This document shows, in pieces, positions 45,089 through 54,144 of a stretch of DNA of 64,000 bases. Under the pieces are notes generated by a model. It saw only the letters and a list, made by a program, of their open reading frames with translations, had not been told where the DNA came from and ran no database searches. Position numbers and translations under genes: made by a program. Each line of letters starts with the position of its first letter. The first letter of the stretch is position 1. Source of the DNA: Halobacteroidaceae bacterium (GTDB lineage: Bacteria; Bacillota; Halanaerobiia; B1SED10-174); NCBI GenBank assembly GCA_003551665.1, contig PUNE01000129.1, forward strand, positions 62,001 to 126,000. Reading direction: 5' to 3'.

Positions 45089-47836
45089 TTGCCCGCTGAG
45101 AACCTGGTAAAAATTAACGGGACTGAATACCTAATACCCGAGGGGGATGATAGAACACTCCTGGAGTACCTGCGCGAGGAATTAAAACTCCTGGGCTGCA
45201 AGGACGGTTGCTCGGAAGGGCACTGTGGAGCCTGCACGGTTATTGTAGATGGTAAAGCCCGCCTGGCCTGCCGCTTGAAGGTTAAAACCCTGGGAAAAAG
45301 CAGCGTGGAAACCATTGAGGGCCTGGCTCGAAACGGGGAACTGCACCCCCTGCAGGTGGCTTTTGCAGAAGCAGGGGCCATTCAGTGTGGTTTCTGCACG
45401 CCGGGAATGATCATGTCCTCGAAAGCCCTACTTGACCGTGACCCCGATCCCGGCGAGGAGGAGATAAAAAAGGCCCTGCAGGGAAACCTCTGCCGCTGCA
45501 CCGGGTATATTAAGATTGTTGATGCTGTCGGGCTTGCAGCCCGCTATCTACGGGAAAAAAGGAGAGAAGAAGAACAGGACATAATTGCCCGGGTCGGGGA
45601 GAATATCATAAAAAATGATGCCGTGGCCAAAGCCCGAGGGGAACCTTTCTTCGTTGACGACCTTTTTCGGGACAAAATGCTTTATGGAAAACTGCACTTA
45701 AGTTCAGAACCCCATGCCCGGGTTGTGCAGGTGGACACAGAAGAAGCCCTGCAGGTTCGTGGGGTTGTCCGGGTCCTAACTGCAAAAGATATTCCTGGGC
45801 GGAATGCTTTTGGCCTGAAAATTCCCCATCAGCCGGTACTGGCCGGTGACCGGGTCCGTTTTACCGGGGATCCCGTTGCTCTGGTCCTTGCGGAAAATGA
45901 AGAGGCTGCCCGGGAGGGTGCTTCCCGGGTGCGGGTGATATATGAAAAACTTCCCGCCTACTACAGTCCAGAAGATTCTCTGAAGGATGATGCAGAAAAA
46001 ATCCACGACGAGGGTAATATCCTTACGGAGATGAAAATAAGGAAGGGCAATCCTGAAGAAGCAATGCGGAAAGCAGATATTGTAGTTGAGGGGGAATATT
46101 CGACACCCTTCGGTGAGCACGCCTACCTGGAACCTGACGGTGGGCTTGCCGAATACCGGGAGGGACTGCTTACCGTCTGGTGCCCCAACCAGGGAGCCCA
46201 CCAGTTCCGGGAAATGATTGCTTCCAGTTTGAATCTTTCCCCGGAAGAAGTCAGAGTTATAACCACAAAAACCGGTGGTGCTTTTGGTGGCAGAGAGGAA
46301 CCCACTGTCCAGATCCACTGTGCCCTGGGGGCCATGGTAACAGGGAGACCGGTTAAAATTATTCTTTCTCGAGAAGAAACCATAAGGATGTCCACCAAGC
46401 GCCACGCAACTCGTATGTTTTATCGAACAGGAGTAAACAGGGAAGGGGAAATTGTTGCTGGAGAGGTAAAAATTTATAGCGACACTGGAGCCTATGCCTC
46501 GTTGGGTGAGCCCGTGGCCCTAAGACATACTGCTTTTGCCCTGGGTCCCTATGTTGTTCCCAATGTCCTGGTCCAAACCTATTCCGTTTATACCAATAAT
46601 ACTCCGGGTGGTGCCTTCCGTGGGTTCGGCAGTCCTCAGGTAAACTTTGGTGCAGAACTGCAGATGGATCGCCTGGCCCGGGAGTTGAAGATGGATCCCC
46701 TGGAGTTCCGGCTTAAAAATGCTCTGCAGGAAGGAGAAGCAACTATTACCGGCCATATTCTGGGTGGGGGAGTTGGTTTCAGGGAATGTTTGAACAGGGT
46801 AAAAGATGCTCTGGAAAAGGAAAAACTTCCCGAACCGGTAATTGGGGGGAGAATCGGGATTGGTATTGCGGGAGGATATAAGAATGTGGGGATGGGAGCG
46901 GGTTTACCGGAAAAAACCGGTTCCGGGCTACAGCTTAATTCCGATGGAACCCTGACCCTTTTCGTCGGCTGTGTTGATTCCGGGCAGGGTTCGGATACGG
47001 CCATGGCCCAGATCGCCTCAGAGGTATTAAACTGCTATTACCGGGACATCAAGGTTGTGTCAGCAGATTCTGCCCTTACTCCAGATGTAGGGGTTACGAC
47101 GGCCTCCCGGATGGTTTTTTTAAGTGGAAATTCTGTTGCGGGCTGTGCCAGGGAATACAGGGAAAAACTACTGCAAAAGGTTGGAGCCAACCGGGGAATT
47201 GAGCCCGGGGAACTGGAACTTGATGGCCGGAGATTCATTAAAAAGTCAAGCGGGGAGGAAGTAATGACCCTAAAGGAGCTGGGGGAGTTGATGCCCAATA
47301 TGCGCCATGATTATTATTACCAGCCTCCCGAAACCCATCCCCTCTCCGAGGAGGATCTTCCGGCAAAGCCCGAAGCCCTTGATAAGAATCACCTCCATTT
47401 TGCCTACTGTTTTGGTGCCCATGGTGTAATTGTCGAGGTTAATGAGGAGAAAGGTAAGATAAAGGTGCACAAGATTTTTGCAGCTCATGATGTGGGGCGT
47501 CAGGTTAGCCCCCAGGGAGTGGAAAGCCAGATCCATGGAGGAGTTGCCATGGGCCTGGGCTATGTTCTTGGAGAAAACTATTTCCTAAAAGATGGGTTAC
47601 CGGTCCAAAACAACCTGGCAAAATTGAAACTTTTGCGGGCCAGGGACATGCCCATTGTTGTTCCCCTGGTGGTAGAGGATAACCACCCGGAAGGGCCATT
47701 CGGAGCCAAGGGGATGGCTGAACTCCCCGGTGGCCCGGTTGCGCCGGCGGTGGTTAATGCCATCTATAATATTACAGGAAAGCTTGTAACCAGGCTTCCG
47801 GTGGAGAGCAGTGACATTAAGTCCGGGGGGAAATAG
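45089..47836 (+). CDS. xdhD: Fused 2Fe–2S/molybdenum hydroxylase, XdhD-like (selenium-dependent type)
   Basis: A 915-residue fusion. Residues ~1–165 are a two-cluster iron–sulfur domain ([35 protein letters not shown]). The rest is a molybdopterin subunit with [51 protein letters not shown] and the catalytic Glu in [16 protein letters not shown]. This layout matches the XdhD/selenium-dependent xanthine dehydrogenase group. It lacks an FAD domain, so it may pass electrons to the following PreT/PreA-like pair or share XdhB. Start TTG 45089 is six bases after GAAGGTG; GTG 45080 is an alternative. Confidence 0.87.
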   Translation: MPAENLVKINGTEYLIPEGDDRTLLEYLREELKLLGCKDGCSEGHCGACTVIVDGKARLACRLKVKTLGKSSVETIEGLARNGELHPLQVAFAEAGAIQCGFCTPGMIMSSKALLDRDPDPGEEEIKKALQGNLCRCTGYIKIVDAVGLAARYLREKRREEEQDIIARVGENIIKNDAVAKARGEPFFVDDLFRDKMLYGKLHLSSEPHARVVQVDTEEALQVRGVVRVLTAKDIPGRNAFGLKIPHQPVLAGDRVRFTGDPVALVLAENEEAAREGASRVRVIYEKLPAYYSPEDSLKDDAEKIHDEGNILTEMKIRKGNPEEAMRKADIVVEGEYSTPFGEHAYLEPDGGLAEYREGLLTVWCPNQGAHQFREMIASSLNLSPEEVRVITTKTGGAFGGREEPTVQIHCALGAMVTGRPVKIILSREETIRMSTKRHATRMFYRTGVNREGEIVAGEVKIYSDTGAYASLGEPVALRHTAFALGPYVVPNVLVQTYSVYTNNTPGGAFRGFGSPQVNFGAELQMDRLARELKMDPLEFRLKNALQEGEATITGHILGGGVGFRECLNRVKDALEKEKLPEPVIGGRIGIGIAGGYKNVGMGAGLPEKTGSGLQLNSDGTLTLFVGCVDSGQGSDTAMAQIASEVLNCYYRDIKVVSADSALTPDVGVTTASRMVFLSGNSVAGCAREYREKLLQKVGANRGIEPGELELDGRRFIKKSSGEEVMTLKELGELMPNMRHDYYYQPPETHPLSEEDLPAKPEALDKNHLHFAYCFGAHGVIVEVNEEKGKIKVHKIFAAHDVGRQVSPQGVESQIHGGVAMGLGYVLGENYFLKDGLPVQNNLAKLKLLRARDMPIVVPLVVEDNHPEGPFGAKGMAELPGGPVAPAVVNAIYNITGKLVTRLPVESSDIKSGGK

Positions 47837-47868
47837 CCAAAAATTTGAGGAAGATAGGAGGATTATTA

Positions 47869-49116
47869 ATGGCTGAAGAAAAGAAGCTGAGCAAAGAAGC
47901 CGCCCTATTTGAGGCGGCCGGCTGCCTGAAGTGCCACCAGGCTCCCTGCCAGGAGAACTGCCCTGCAGGAATAGATATTCCCGGTTTTATTTTCAAGATT
48001 AAAACAGGCGATATAAAGGGAGCCAAAAGGGTCCTTTACGATAAGAATATTTTTTCTGCTACCTGTGCAGCAGTTTGCCCGGTGGAAGAGCTCTGCCAGG
48101 AAAACTGCAATAAAAACCAGGTCAGTCGGTCTGTTTTCATCGGGCAGCTGCAGGGCTATGCAGTTGAAGAAGGCGGGGATATCGACTACCCGGAGGAGGA
48201 ACTGACCGATGATCCCCGAAAAATTGCTGTAATCGGGGCGGGGCCGGCGGGAATGAGTGGTGCCTACCGCCTGGCTCGGGCCGGACACCGGGTTGATCTG
48301 TTTGAAGCAGGAGATCGCCCTGGCGGGACACCGTACTGGGGCATCCCCGAATGGCGCCTTTCCCGGGAAATCCTGGAAAAAGAAACAAAAGAGATAGAAA
48401 AACACCTCAACAGTGTAAATTTCAATACCCGGATAGGGGTGGATATTCAGGTAGAAGAACTGCTAAAAGATTACGATGCCCTCCTGGTCTGCTGCGGGCT
48501 CGGAGATGGTGCTTCTTTGAGAATTAAAGGGGCTGAACTGGAAGGAACTGTTGATGCAGTTAAATTCCTTAAAGCCCATAACACAGGGGAAAATGGAGTT
48601 CCCTCCCCCGAGGGAAAGGTTGTCCTGATAATTGGTGGTGGAAATACCGCCATGGATGCTGCCCTTGCTGCAAAAGAAGCCGGTGCTGAGAGGAGCATCG
48701 TTGTCTACCGCCGTTCCTGGGAAGAAATGCCCGCCTGGAAAGCCGAAATTCGGAAGGCCATCGATAGCGGGGTGGAATTCATGCTGCAGACAGCTCCCGT
48801 GGAAATAGTGGGCAGGGACAAAGTTGAAGCTATGAAAATGGTCCCAACCCGGCTGGTCCGGGAAAAAGAGGGCAGGCGGCCCAGGCCTGTTCCCCTTGAA
48901 GGAAGCGAATTTGTTTTCCCTGCCGGGTTGATAATTACTGCCCTGGGACAGATGGAGAATCCCCTCGTGGAAAAACTTCAGGACCAGGAGCAAGTCTTTT
49001 TTGCTGGCGACGCGGCCGGCGGAGATGCTACGGTAGTTCAGGCAGTAGCGGGGGGAAAAGAAGCCGCAGAAAAAATAATGGTTTTCTTCAGGGAACAGAA
49101 AGAAAGAGGGGTGTAA
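47869..49116 (+). CDS. PreT-like FAD/NAD(P) oxidoreductase subunit
   Basis: A 415-residue protein of the glutamate-synthase-small-subunit type. The N-terminal cysteine-rich helical domain (CLKCHQAPCQENCPAGIDIP; CAAVCPVEELCQENC) binds 4Fe–4S clusters. An FAD dinucleotide fold follows (IAVIGAGPAGMSGAYRLARA) and an NAD(P) fold (VVLIIGGGNTAMDAALAAKE). With the next gene it matches the PreT/PreA dihydropyrimidine dehydrogenase pair. The ATG at 47869 is eight bases after AGGAGG. In this operon it may reduce pyrimidines or purine intermediates, or act as electron partner of the Mo hydroxylase. Confidence 0.82.
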   Translation: MAEEKKLSKEAALFEAAGCLKCHQAPCQENCPAGIDIPGFIFKIKTGDIKGAKRVLYDKNIFSATCAAVCPVEELCQENCNKNQVSRSVFIGQLQGYAVEEGGDIDYPEEELTDDPRKIAVIGAGPAGMSGAYRLARAGHRVDLFEAGDRPGGTPYWGIPEWRLSREILEKETKEIEKHLNSVNFNTRIGVDIQVEELLKDYDALLVCCGLGDGASLRIKGAELEGTVDAVKFLKAHNTGENGVPSPEGKVVLIIGGGNTAMDAALAAKEAGAERSIVVYRRSWEEMPAWKAEIRKAIDSGVEFMLQTAPVEIVGRDKVEAMKMVPTRLVREKEGRRPRPVPLEGSEFVFPAGLIITALGQMENPLVEKLQDQEQVFFAGDAAGGDATVVQAVAGGKEAAEKIMVFFREQKERGV

Positions 49117-49119
49117 ACC

Positions 49120-50322
49120 GTGACCGATCTATCTCTTGAATTTTGCGGAATAAGGTATCCGAATCCTTTCGTTCTTGCCGCTGCCCCCACAACTGATAAA
49201 GAAGAAATGGTTGCCCGGGCTTTTGAGGCGGGGTGGGGAGGGGCTGTTCTAAAGACCACCTCGGTGGAAACAGAAGATGTCAGCCTGGTCTACCCCATGA
49301 TGACCGGTCTTGATTATGATGGGAAGCGTCTGGCAGCACTGCAAAATATTGACCTGATCTCTCACTACCACATAGATGTTGTGGAAAAAAGGGTCCGGGC
49401 ATTGAAGAAGGAATTCCCGGATCGGGTTGTTGCAGCCAGCATTATGGGGCAGGCTAAAGAACACTGGCAGGAATTGGTTCAGCGCCTGGAGACAGCAGGA
49501 GTTGACCTGATTGAATGCAGTTTTTCTTGCCCCCATGGAATGCCGGAAAGGGGAATGGGCAGTACAATCGGGCAGAACCCTGACCTGGTTGAAAGAACTG
49601 CCCGCTGGGTCAAGGAAGCAGCCAGAAGGGTTCCTGTAGTAATCAAGCTTACTCCACAGATTGCTGATATTACTGTTGCTGCCCAGGCGGTCAAAAAGAG
49701 TGGAGCCGATGGGGTCTGTGCAATAAATACAGTCAAAGGGATTATTGGTGTTGATATTCACGACTTTGTTCCCCAGCCCAGGGTCCTGGATAAATCCACC
49801 ATTGGGGGAGTTTCCGGGCTGGCCATTAAGCCTGTAGCCCTACGCTGTGTTGCTGAAATAGCCCGGGATGTTGGTATCCCAATTACTGCTTCCGGAGGCA
49901 TAACCACCTGGCGGGACGCCGTTGAGTTTCTACTTTTGGGAGCAAGAAACCTCCAGGTCTGCACTGCCGCAATGCAGTACGGGTTTGAACTTGTTAAAGA
50001 CCTGAAGGAAGGTCTGGGCAATTACATGGAAGAAATGAACTTTTCCTCGGTAGAGGAAATAGTGGGTAAGGCCCTGCCGAACCTTGTTGACCACAATTCT
50101 CTTTCCCGGAACCACAAGGTTGTTTCCAGGGTTGATGAGGACAGGTGTATTAATTGCGGGCGCTGTTATATTGCCTGTAATGACGGTGGGCACCAGGCCA
50201 TTACCATGAGCGAGGACCGGGTACCCCAGATTGATGAGGAAGAATGTGTTGGCTGTGGTTTCTGTACAACCATCTGTCCAGTGTATTGTTTGCAGATGGA
50301 ACGGGTAGAGGAAAAATCCTGA
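49120..50322 (+). CDS. PreA-like dihydropyrimidine dehydrogenase subunit
   Basis: A 400-residue protein. Residues ~1–310 are a dihydroorotate-dehydrogenase-type FMN barrel (LEFCGIRYPNPFVLAAAPTT; ECSFSCPHGMPERGMG; VVIKLTPQIADI; ITASGGITTWRDAVEFLLLG). The C-terminus carries two 4Fe–4S motifs (CINCGRCYIACND and CVGCGFCTTICPVYC). This is the catalytic subunit of NAD(P)-dependent dihydropyrimidine dehydrogenases. The GTG start at 49120 is three bases after the PreT-like stop. With the hydantoinase and YgeY it could open a reductive ring-cleavage route. Confidence 0.85.
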   Translation: MTDLSLEFCGIRYPNPFVLAAAPTTDKEEMVARAFEAGWGGAVLKTTSVETEDVSLVYPMMTGLDYDGKRLAALQNIDLISHYHIDVVEKRVRALKKEFPDRVVAASIMGQAKEHWQELVQRLETAGVDLIECSFSCPHGMPERGMGSTIGQNPDLVERTARWVKEAARRVPVVIKLTPQIADITVAAQAVKKSGADGVCAINTVKGIIGVDIHDFVPQPRVLDKSTIGGVSGLAIKPVALRCVAEIARDVGIPITASGGITTWRDAVEFLLLGARNLQVCTAAMQYGFELVKDLKEGLGNYMEEMNFSSVEEIVGKALPNLVDHNSLSRNHKVVSRVDEDRCINCGRCYIACNDGGHQAITMSEDRVPQIDEEECVGCGFCTTICPVYCLQMERVEEKS

Positions 50323-50334
50323 ATTTTAAAAGCC

Positions 50335-50356
50335 TTCCCACTTTGAGCAGTGGGGA
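50335..50356 (+). other. Intercistronic hairpin before adenine deaminase
   Basis: Eight-pair stem (TTCCCACT with AGTGGGGA, one T·G pair) and a TTGAGC loop. No T tract follows; the ribosome-binding site of ade begins five bases later. It may be an mRNA processing or stability element. Confidence 0.5.
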
Positions 50357-50376
50357 ACCAGGAGGGAGGGTTCCAT

Positions 50377-52083
50377 ATGAAAGAAAAACTACTGGCCCAG
50401 GCCCGTGGGGATGAGAGAGCGGATTTGGTTTTTAAAAATGGAAAGGTGGCAGATGTATTCAATGGGGAACTGATCGAGGACAGGGTGGCAGTTTCCCGGG
50501 GAACAATTCTGGGGATCGGAGACTACCGGGGGAAAGAAGAAGTTGATCTAGAGGGAGGAATTCTGGTCCCCGGCTTTTTTGACGGCCACCTCCACGTGGA
50601 AAGTTCACTGGTAAGCGTGGGAGAATTTGCCAGGCGGGTGATCCCACTGGGAACGACTTCTCTTTATGCTGATCCCCACGAAATTGCCAATGTTGCCGGT
50701 AAAGAGGGGATACAGTACATGCTGGAAGAAGGGCGGCTCTACCCCTGGAATTTTAACCTGATGCTCCCTTCCTGTGTCCCGGCCTCACCCTTTGAAACCC
50801 CGGGTGCTGTCCTGGAAATGGAAGAACTCCTGGAGTTCAAGGGGAAAGAAAGTGTTTATGGCCTGGGGGAAGTAATGAATTATCCGGGCGTAATTAATGG
50901 CGATGAAAAAATCTGGGCAAAGTTGAATGCTTTTTCAGGTATTTTCAAGGACGGGCACGCCCCGGGAGTAACAGGAATGGAACTGAATGCCTATCTCCTC
51001 GGGGATATCAGGGCAGACCATGAAGTTCTAACCAGGGAAGAAGCTCGAAAAAAGGTCGCTGCTGGCATGTATGTTATGGTCCGCGAGGCGTCCGGAGCCC
51101 ATAACCTGCGGGAAACTCTGCGGGCCCTTGATGCAAAAAACAGGGACAGGTTCATCCTTTCCACTGATGACCGGCATCCCGAAGATCTACTGCGGCAGGG
51201 GCACATCAATTATCTTCTGCAGCTTGCAGTAAAGGAGGGACTTGATCCCCTGCTTGCTCTCCGCCTGGCTACCCTTAACCCCGCCTGTGCTTTTGGGGCC
51301 CGGGACCTGGGAGCAATTGCCCCGGGTTACAGGGCAGACCTGGTTGTTCTAAAAGATTTGGAAAGATTCCAGGCCCGGAAGGTTTACAAAGATGGGAGGC
51401 TTGTTGCAAAAGACGGGAATGCCCTTTTCCCGGTTCATAAATCTTCCGGGGATGATAAAATCAGGAATTCGGTTAAAATTGCCCCCCTGGGGGAAGGTGT
51501 CTTTAAACTCCCTTCCGGAAAGAGGTTTCGGGTGATAGAGATGGTTCCTGGTCAGATAACTACCCGCCATTTAATTAAAGCGCTAGAGGTGAAAGAGGGA
51601 CAGATTGCGAATATATTAGAGGAGGGACTGGTAAAACTTTCCGTTGTGGAAAGACACCATGCTTCCGGTAATATCGGTCTGGGTTTACTGGCCGGTCTTG
51701 GTCTCAGGAAGGGTGCTCTTGCTGCTTCAGTAGCCCATGATTCCCACCACATTATCGTTGCTGGAGTTGATGATTTTTCAATGTTGATGGCCGTCAGGGA
51801 AATTGAAAAAATGGGAGGAGGCATTGTACTGGTTGCCGATGGCCAGGTGAAAGCTTCTGTTCCCCTGCCCATTGCAGGGCTGATGAGCGATGAACCGATT
51901 GCTGAAGTTGCCCGCCGCATGGAAAGATTAAATCAGGAGGCAGAGGAAATGGGAATTGTGGTGGAAAATCCAACAATGGCCCTTAGTTTTCTGGCTCTTC
52001 CAGTTATCCCCGAGCTAAAGCTTACTGACCGCGGCCTCTTTGATAGCCTCAATTTTCAACCGGTAGAACTGGTAGTAGATTAA
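50377..52083 (+). CDS. ade: Adenine deaminase
   Basis: A 568-residue AdeC-type enzyme. Metal-binding HxH is in GFFDGHLHVESSLVSVGEFA, then YADPHEIANVAGKEGI, KDGHAPGVTG and the DDRHPEDLLRQGHINY block typical of adenine deaminases. The C-terminal domain includes VAHDSHHIIVAGVDD. It converts adenine to hypoxanthine, which the Mo hydroxylases can oxidise. The ATG at 50377 follows GGAGGGAGGG; a GTG at 50350 would include the hairpin sequence and is unlikely. Confidence 0.93.
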   Translation: MKEKLLAQARGDERADLVFKNGKVADVFNGELIEDRVAVSRGTILGIGDYRGKEEVDLEGGILVPGFFDGHLHVESSLVSVGEFARRVIPLGTTSLYADPHEIANVAGKEGIQYMLEEGRLYPWNFNLMLPSCVPASPFETPGAVLEMEELLEFKGKESVYGLGEVMNYPGVINGDEKIWAKLNAFSGIFKDGHAPGVTGMELNAYLLGDIRADHEVLTREEARKKVAAGMYVMVREASGAHNLRETLRALDAKNRDRFILSTDDRHPEDLLRQGHINYLLQLAVKEGLDPLLALRLATLNPACAFGARDLGAIAPGYRADLVVLKDLERFQARKVYKDGRLVAKDGNALFPVHKSSGDDKIRNSVKIAPLGEGVFKLPSGKRFRVIEMVPGQITTRHLIKALEVKEGQIANILEEGLVKLSVVERHHASGNIGLGLLAGLGLRKGALAASVAHDSHHIIVAGVDDFSMLMAVREIEKMGGGIVLVADGQVKASVPLPIAGLMSDEPIAEVARRMERLNQEAEEMGIVVENPTMALSFLALPVIPELKLTDRGLFDSLNFQPVELVVD

Positions 52084-52164
52084 AGGGAGGTGGTAAGAGA
52101 GAAAAAGAGACAGTTTTTTCCATAGGTTAATTGCCACATTACTGTAAAAGGAGGTACTTATTTT

Positions 52165-53478
52165 ATGGACTTTATTGAACGCCAGTTTCAGTTAAAGGCC
52201 AATAAAACCAACCTCAAGACGGAAATAATTGCCGGTATTACTACTTTTATGACTATGGCCTATATTATCTTTGTTAACCCCAGTATTTTAGCTGATGCCG
52301 GTATGCCCTGGGAAGGCGTTTTCATGGCTACAATTGCCGGTATAATCCTGGGAACGGTTGCCATGGCCTTTTTAACCAACTATCCCTTTGCCCTGGCTTC
52401 AGGGATGGGCCTGAACGCCTTTTTTGCCTATACGGTAGTTATTGGAATGGGTGTGCCCTGGCAGGTAGCCCTGGGTATTATCTTCCTGGAAGGTATCCTG
52501 TTTATAATCCTCAGCATAACACCTGTCCGGCAGATGATTGTCAACAGCATCCCCATGAGCCTGAAAGCAGCCATCAGTGCAGGTATTGGTCTTTTTATTG
52601 CTTTTATTGGTCTGCAGAATGCTGAGATTATCGTTGGCTATGAGGCGACAATGGTTACCATTGGAGATCTTGCTTCAGGGCCTCCCCTTGTTGCCATATT
52701 TGGGACCATTGTAATCGGAATTCTCTATGCCCTGAAGGTCAAGGGTTCACTGCTTTGGGGTATTCTTGCGGCAACGGTATTTGGAGCACTACCGGGAATT
52801 GGAGTTACTCCACCTTTTGAAGGCATTTTTGCTCCCCCTGACTTTTCCAGCTGGGGACTGGTTTTTGGCCAGCTGGATGTCCGGGGAGCCATTGATATTG
52901 GCTTGATCGGTGTAATCATTGCCTTCCTCTTTGTCGACCTCTTCGATACTGCAGGAACCCTGGTTGGAGTCAGCACCCAGGCCGGTTATCTGGACGAAGA
53001 AGGAAATCTGCCCAAGGCCAACCGGGCTCTCCTGGCTGACGCCATTGGAACCACCGGTGGTGCGATTTTCGGAACATCTACGGTTACTACCTATATTGAA
53101 TCAGCTTCAGGTGTTGCTGAAGGTGGAAGGACGGGATTAACCGGGCTGGTAACGGCGTTCCTTTTCCTTCTATCAATTTTCTTCATGCCCCTGGTGGGGA
53201 TTGTTCCTGGCGCTGCAACTGCTCCAGCCCTGGTCATAGTTGGGACAATGATGATGAGCAACATCCTGAAAATTGACTGGGACGATTATACCGAGGTATT
53301 GCCAGCATTTATCTGCATGATTACCATGCCGCTGGCCTACTCAATCTCCCATGGGATAGCTCTTGGCTTTATTTTCTTCCCGATTATCAAGCTTTTCACA
53401 GGCCGGAGCAAAGAGGTGCACCCCCTGGTCTACACCCTTGGTGCTCTCTTCATCCTTTATTTTATTTTCATCGAATAA
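52165..53478 (+). CDS. AzgA-type NCS2 purine permease (guanine/hypoxanthine)
   Basis: A 437-residue membrane protein. The start FIERQFQLKANKTNLKTEII then AGITTFMTMAYIIFVNPSIL, the LASGMGLNAFFAYTVV segment, and FLFVDLFDTAGTLVGVSTQA are diagnostic of the AzgA/PbuG branch, which imports hypoxanthine, guanine or adenine. It follows adenine deaminase, fitting a role in supplying it. The ATG has an AAAGGAGGTAC ribosome-binding site. A strong terminator after it closes the catabolic run. Confidence 0.92.
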   Translation: MDFIERQFQLKANKTNLKTEIIAGITTFMTMAYIIFVNPSILADAGMPWEGVFMATIAGIILGTVAMAFLTNYPFALASGMGLNAFFAYTVVIGMGVPWQVALGIIFLEGILFIILSITPVRQMIVNSIPMSLKAAISAGIGLFIAFIGLQNAEIIVGYEATMVTIGDLASGPPLVAIFGTIVIGILYALKVKGSLLWGILAATVFGALPGIGVTPPFEGIFAPPDFSSWGLVFGQLDVRGAIDIGLIGVIIAFLFVDLFDTAGTLVGVSTQAGYLDEEGNLPKANRALLADAIGTTGGAIFGTSTVTTYIESASGVAEGGRTGLTGLVTAFLFLLSIFFMPLVGIVPGAATAPALVIVGTMMMSNILKIDWDDYTEVLPAFICMITMPLAYSISHGIALGFIFFPIIKLFTGRSKEVHPLVYTLGALFILYFIFIE

Positions 53479-53482
53479 CAGG

Positions 53483-53512
53483 AAAAGGAGGGGGAAACCC
53501 CTCCTTTTTTTT
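53483..53512 (+). terminator. Rho-independent terminator closing the nucleobase gene run
   Basis: GGAGGGG / CCCCTCC stem with an A-rich loop, flanked by AAAA and followed by eight T. Confidence 0.95.
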
Positions 53513-53535
53513 CACCGGGGACAGGGGGTGGAAGA

Positions 53536-54144
53536 ATGCTTGCAGCAATTTTACTTGCTGCTGGAGAAGCCCGTCGAATGAAAAAACTAAAACAGATCCT
53601 GCCCTGGAAAGAAGGTTTGACCCTGGTTCAGGCCAGCCTGGAAAATATTCTGGCCTGCAGAGAAATTGATGGACCAGTTAGGGTGGTGATAGGAGCAGGG
53701 GCAGAACTAGTTCGGGAAAACCTGGACAAATATTCTGACCCCCGCCTGGAGGTTCATGAAAATCCGGATTATTCCCGGGGGATGATCACTTCGGTAAAAA
53801 CGGGACTCGCTGCTTTGCCTCCCGAGGTTGATGGGTTTTTTGTTGCTCTTGCTGATCAACCAATGATCTCCCCCCAAGTCTATGGTTGCCTGGCACGGGT
53901 TTTCCGGGAGGGTGAAAAGAACATCATCATTCCCGTTTACCAGAATCAGCGGGGGCATCCGGTTTTGCTGTCAACGGTTTTTCTGGACGAAATCTGGGAG
54001 ATGCCTGACAGTCCCCAAGGTTTACGGCCCCTTATTGACCGACACAAGGAAAAGGTTTTATTTCTGGAATTGAACGATCCCGGTATTATAATTGACCTGG
54101 ACTGTCCCGAAGAGTACTTCCGTTACAGGAGGGAAGGGGAATGA
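53536..54144 (+). CDS. MocA-like molybdenum cofactor cytidylyltransferase
   Basis: A 202-residue nucleotidyltransferase. The nucleotide-binding start is ILLAAGEARRMKKLKQILPW, followed by GMITSVKTGLAAL, GFFVALADQPMISPQVY and RGHPVLLSTVF, all as in the MocA/MobA-like group. It probably attaches CMP to molybdopterin, making the dinucleotide cofactor used by xanthine-dehydrogenase-type enzymes. The start overlaps no gene; yqeB overlaps its stop by four bases. No promoter is visible in the 24 bases after the upstream terminator, so it may depend on read-through. Confidence 0.82.
   Translation: MLAAILLAAGEARRMKKLKQILPWKEGLTLVQASLENILACREIDGPVRVVIGAGAELVRENLDKYSDPRLEVHENPDYSRGMITSVKTGLAALPPEVDGFFVALADQPMISPQVYGCLARVFREGEKNIIIPVYQNQRGHPVLLSTVFLDEIWEMPDSPQGLRPLIDRHKEKVLFLELNDPGIIIDLDCPEEYFRYRREGE

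Noticed and set aside
42766-47836. Direct repeat or assembly duplication of the molybdenum subunit
   Set aside because: Similarity is limited to family motifs; the second protein is fused to an iron–sulfur domain and has diverged strongly.
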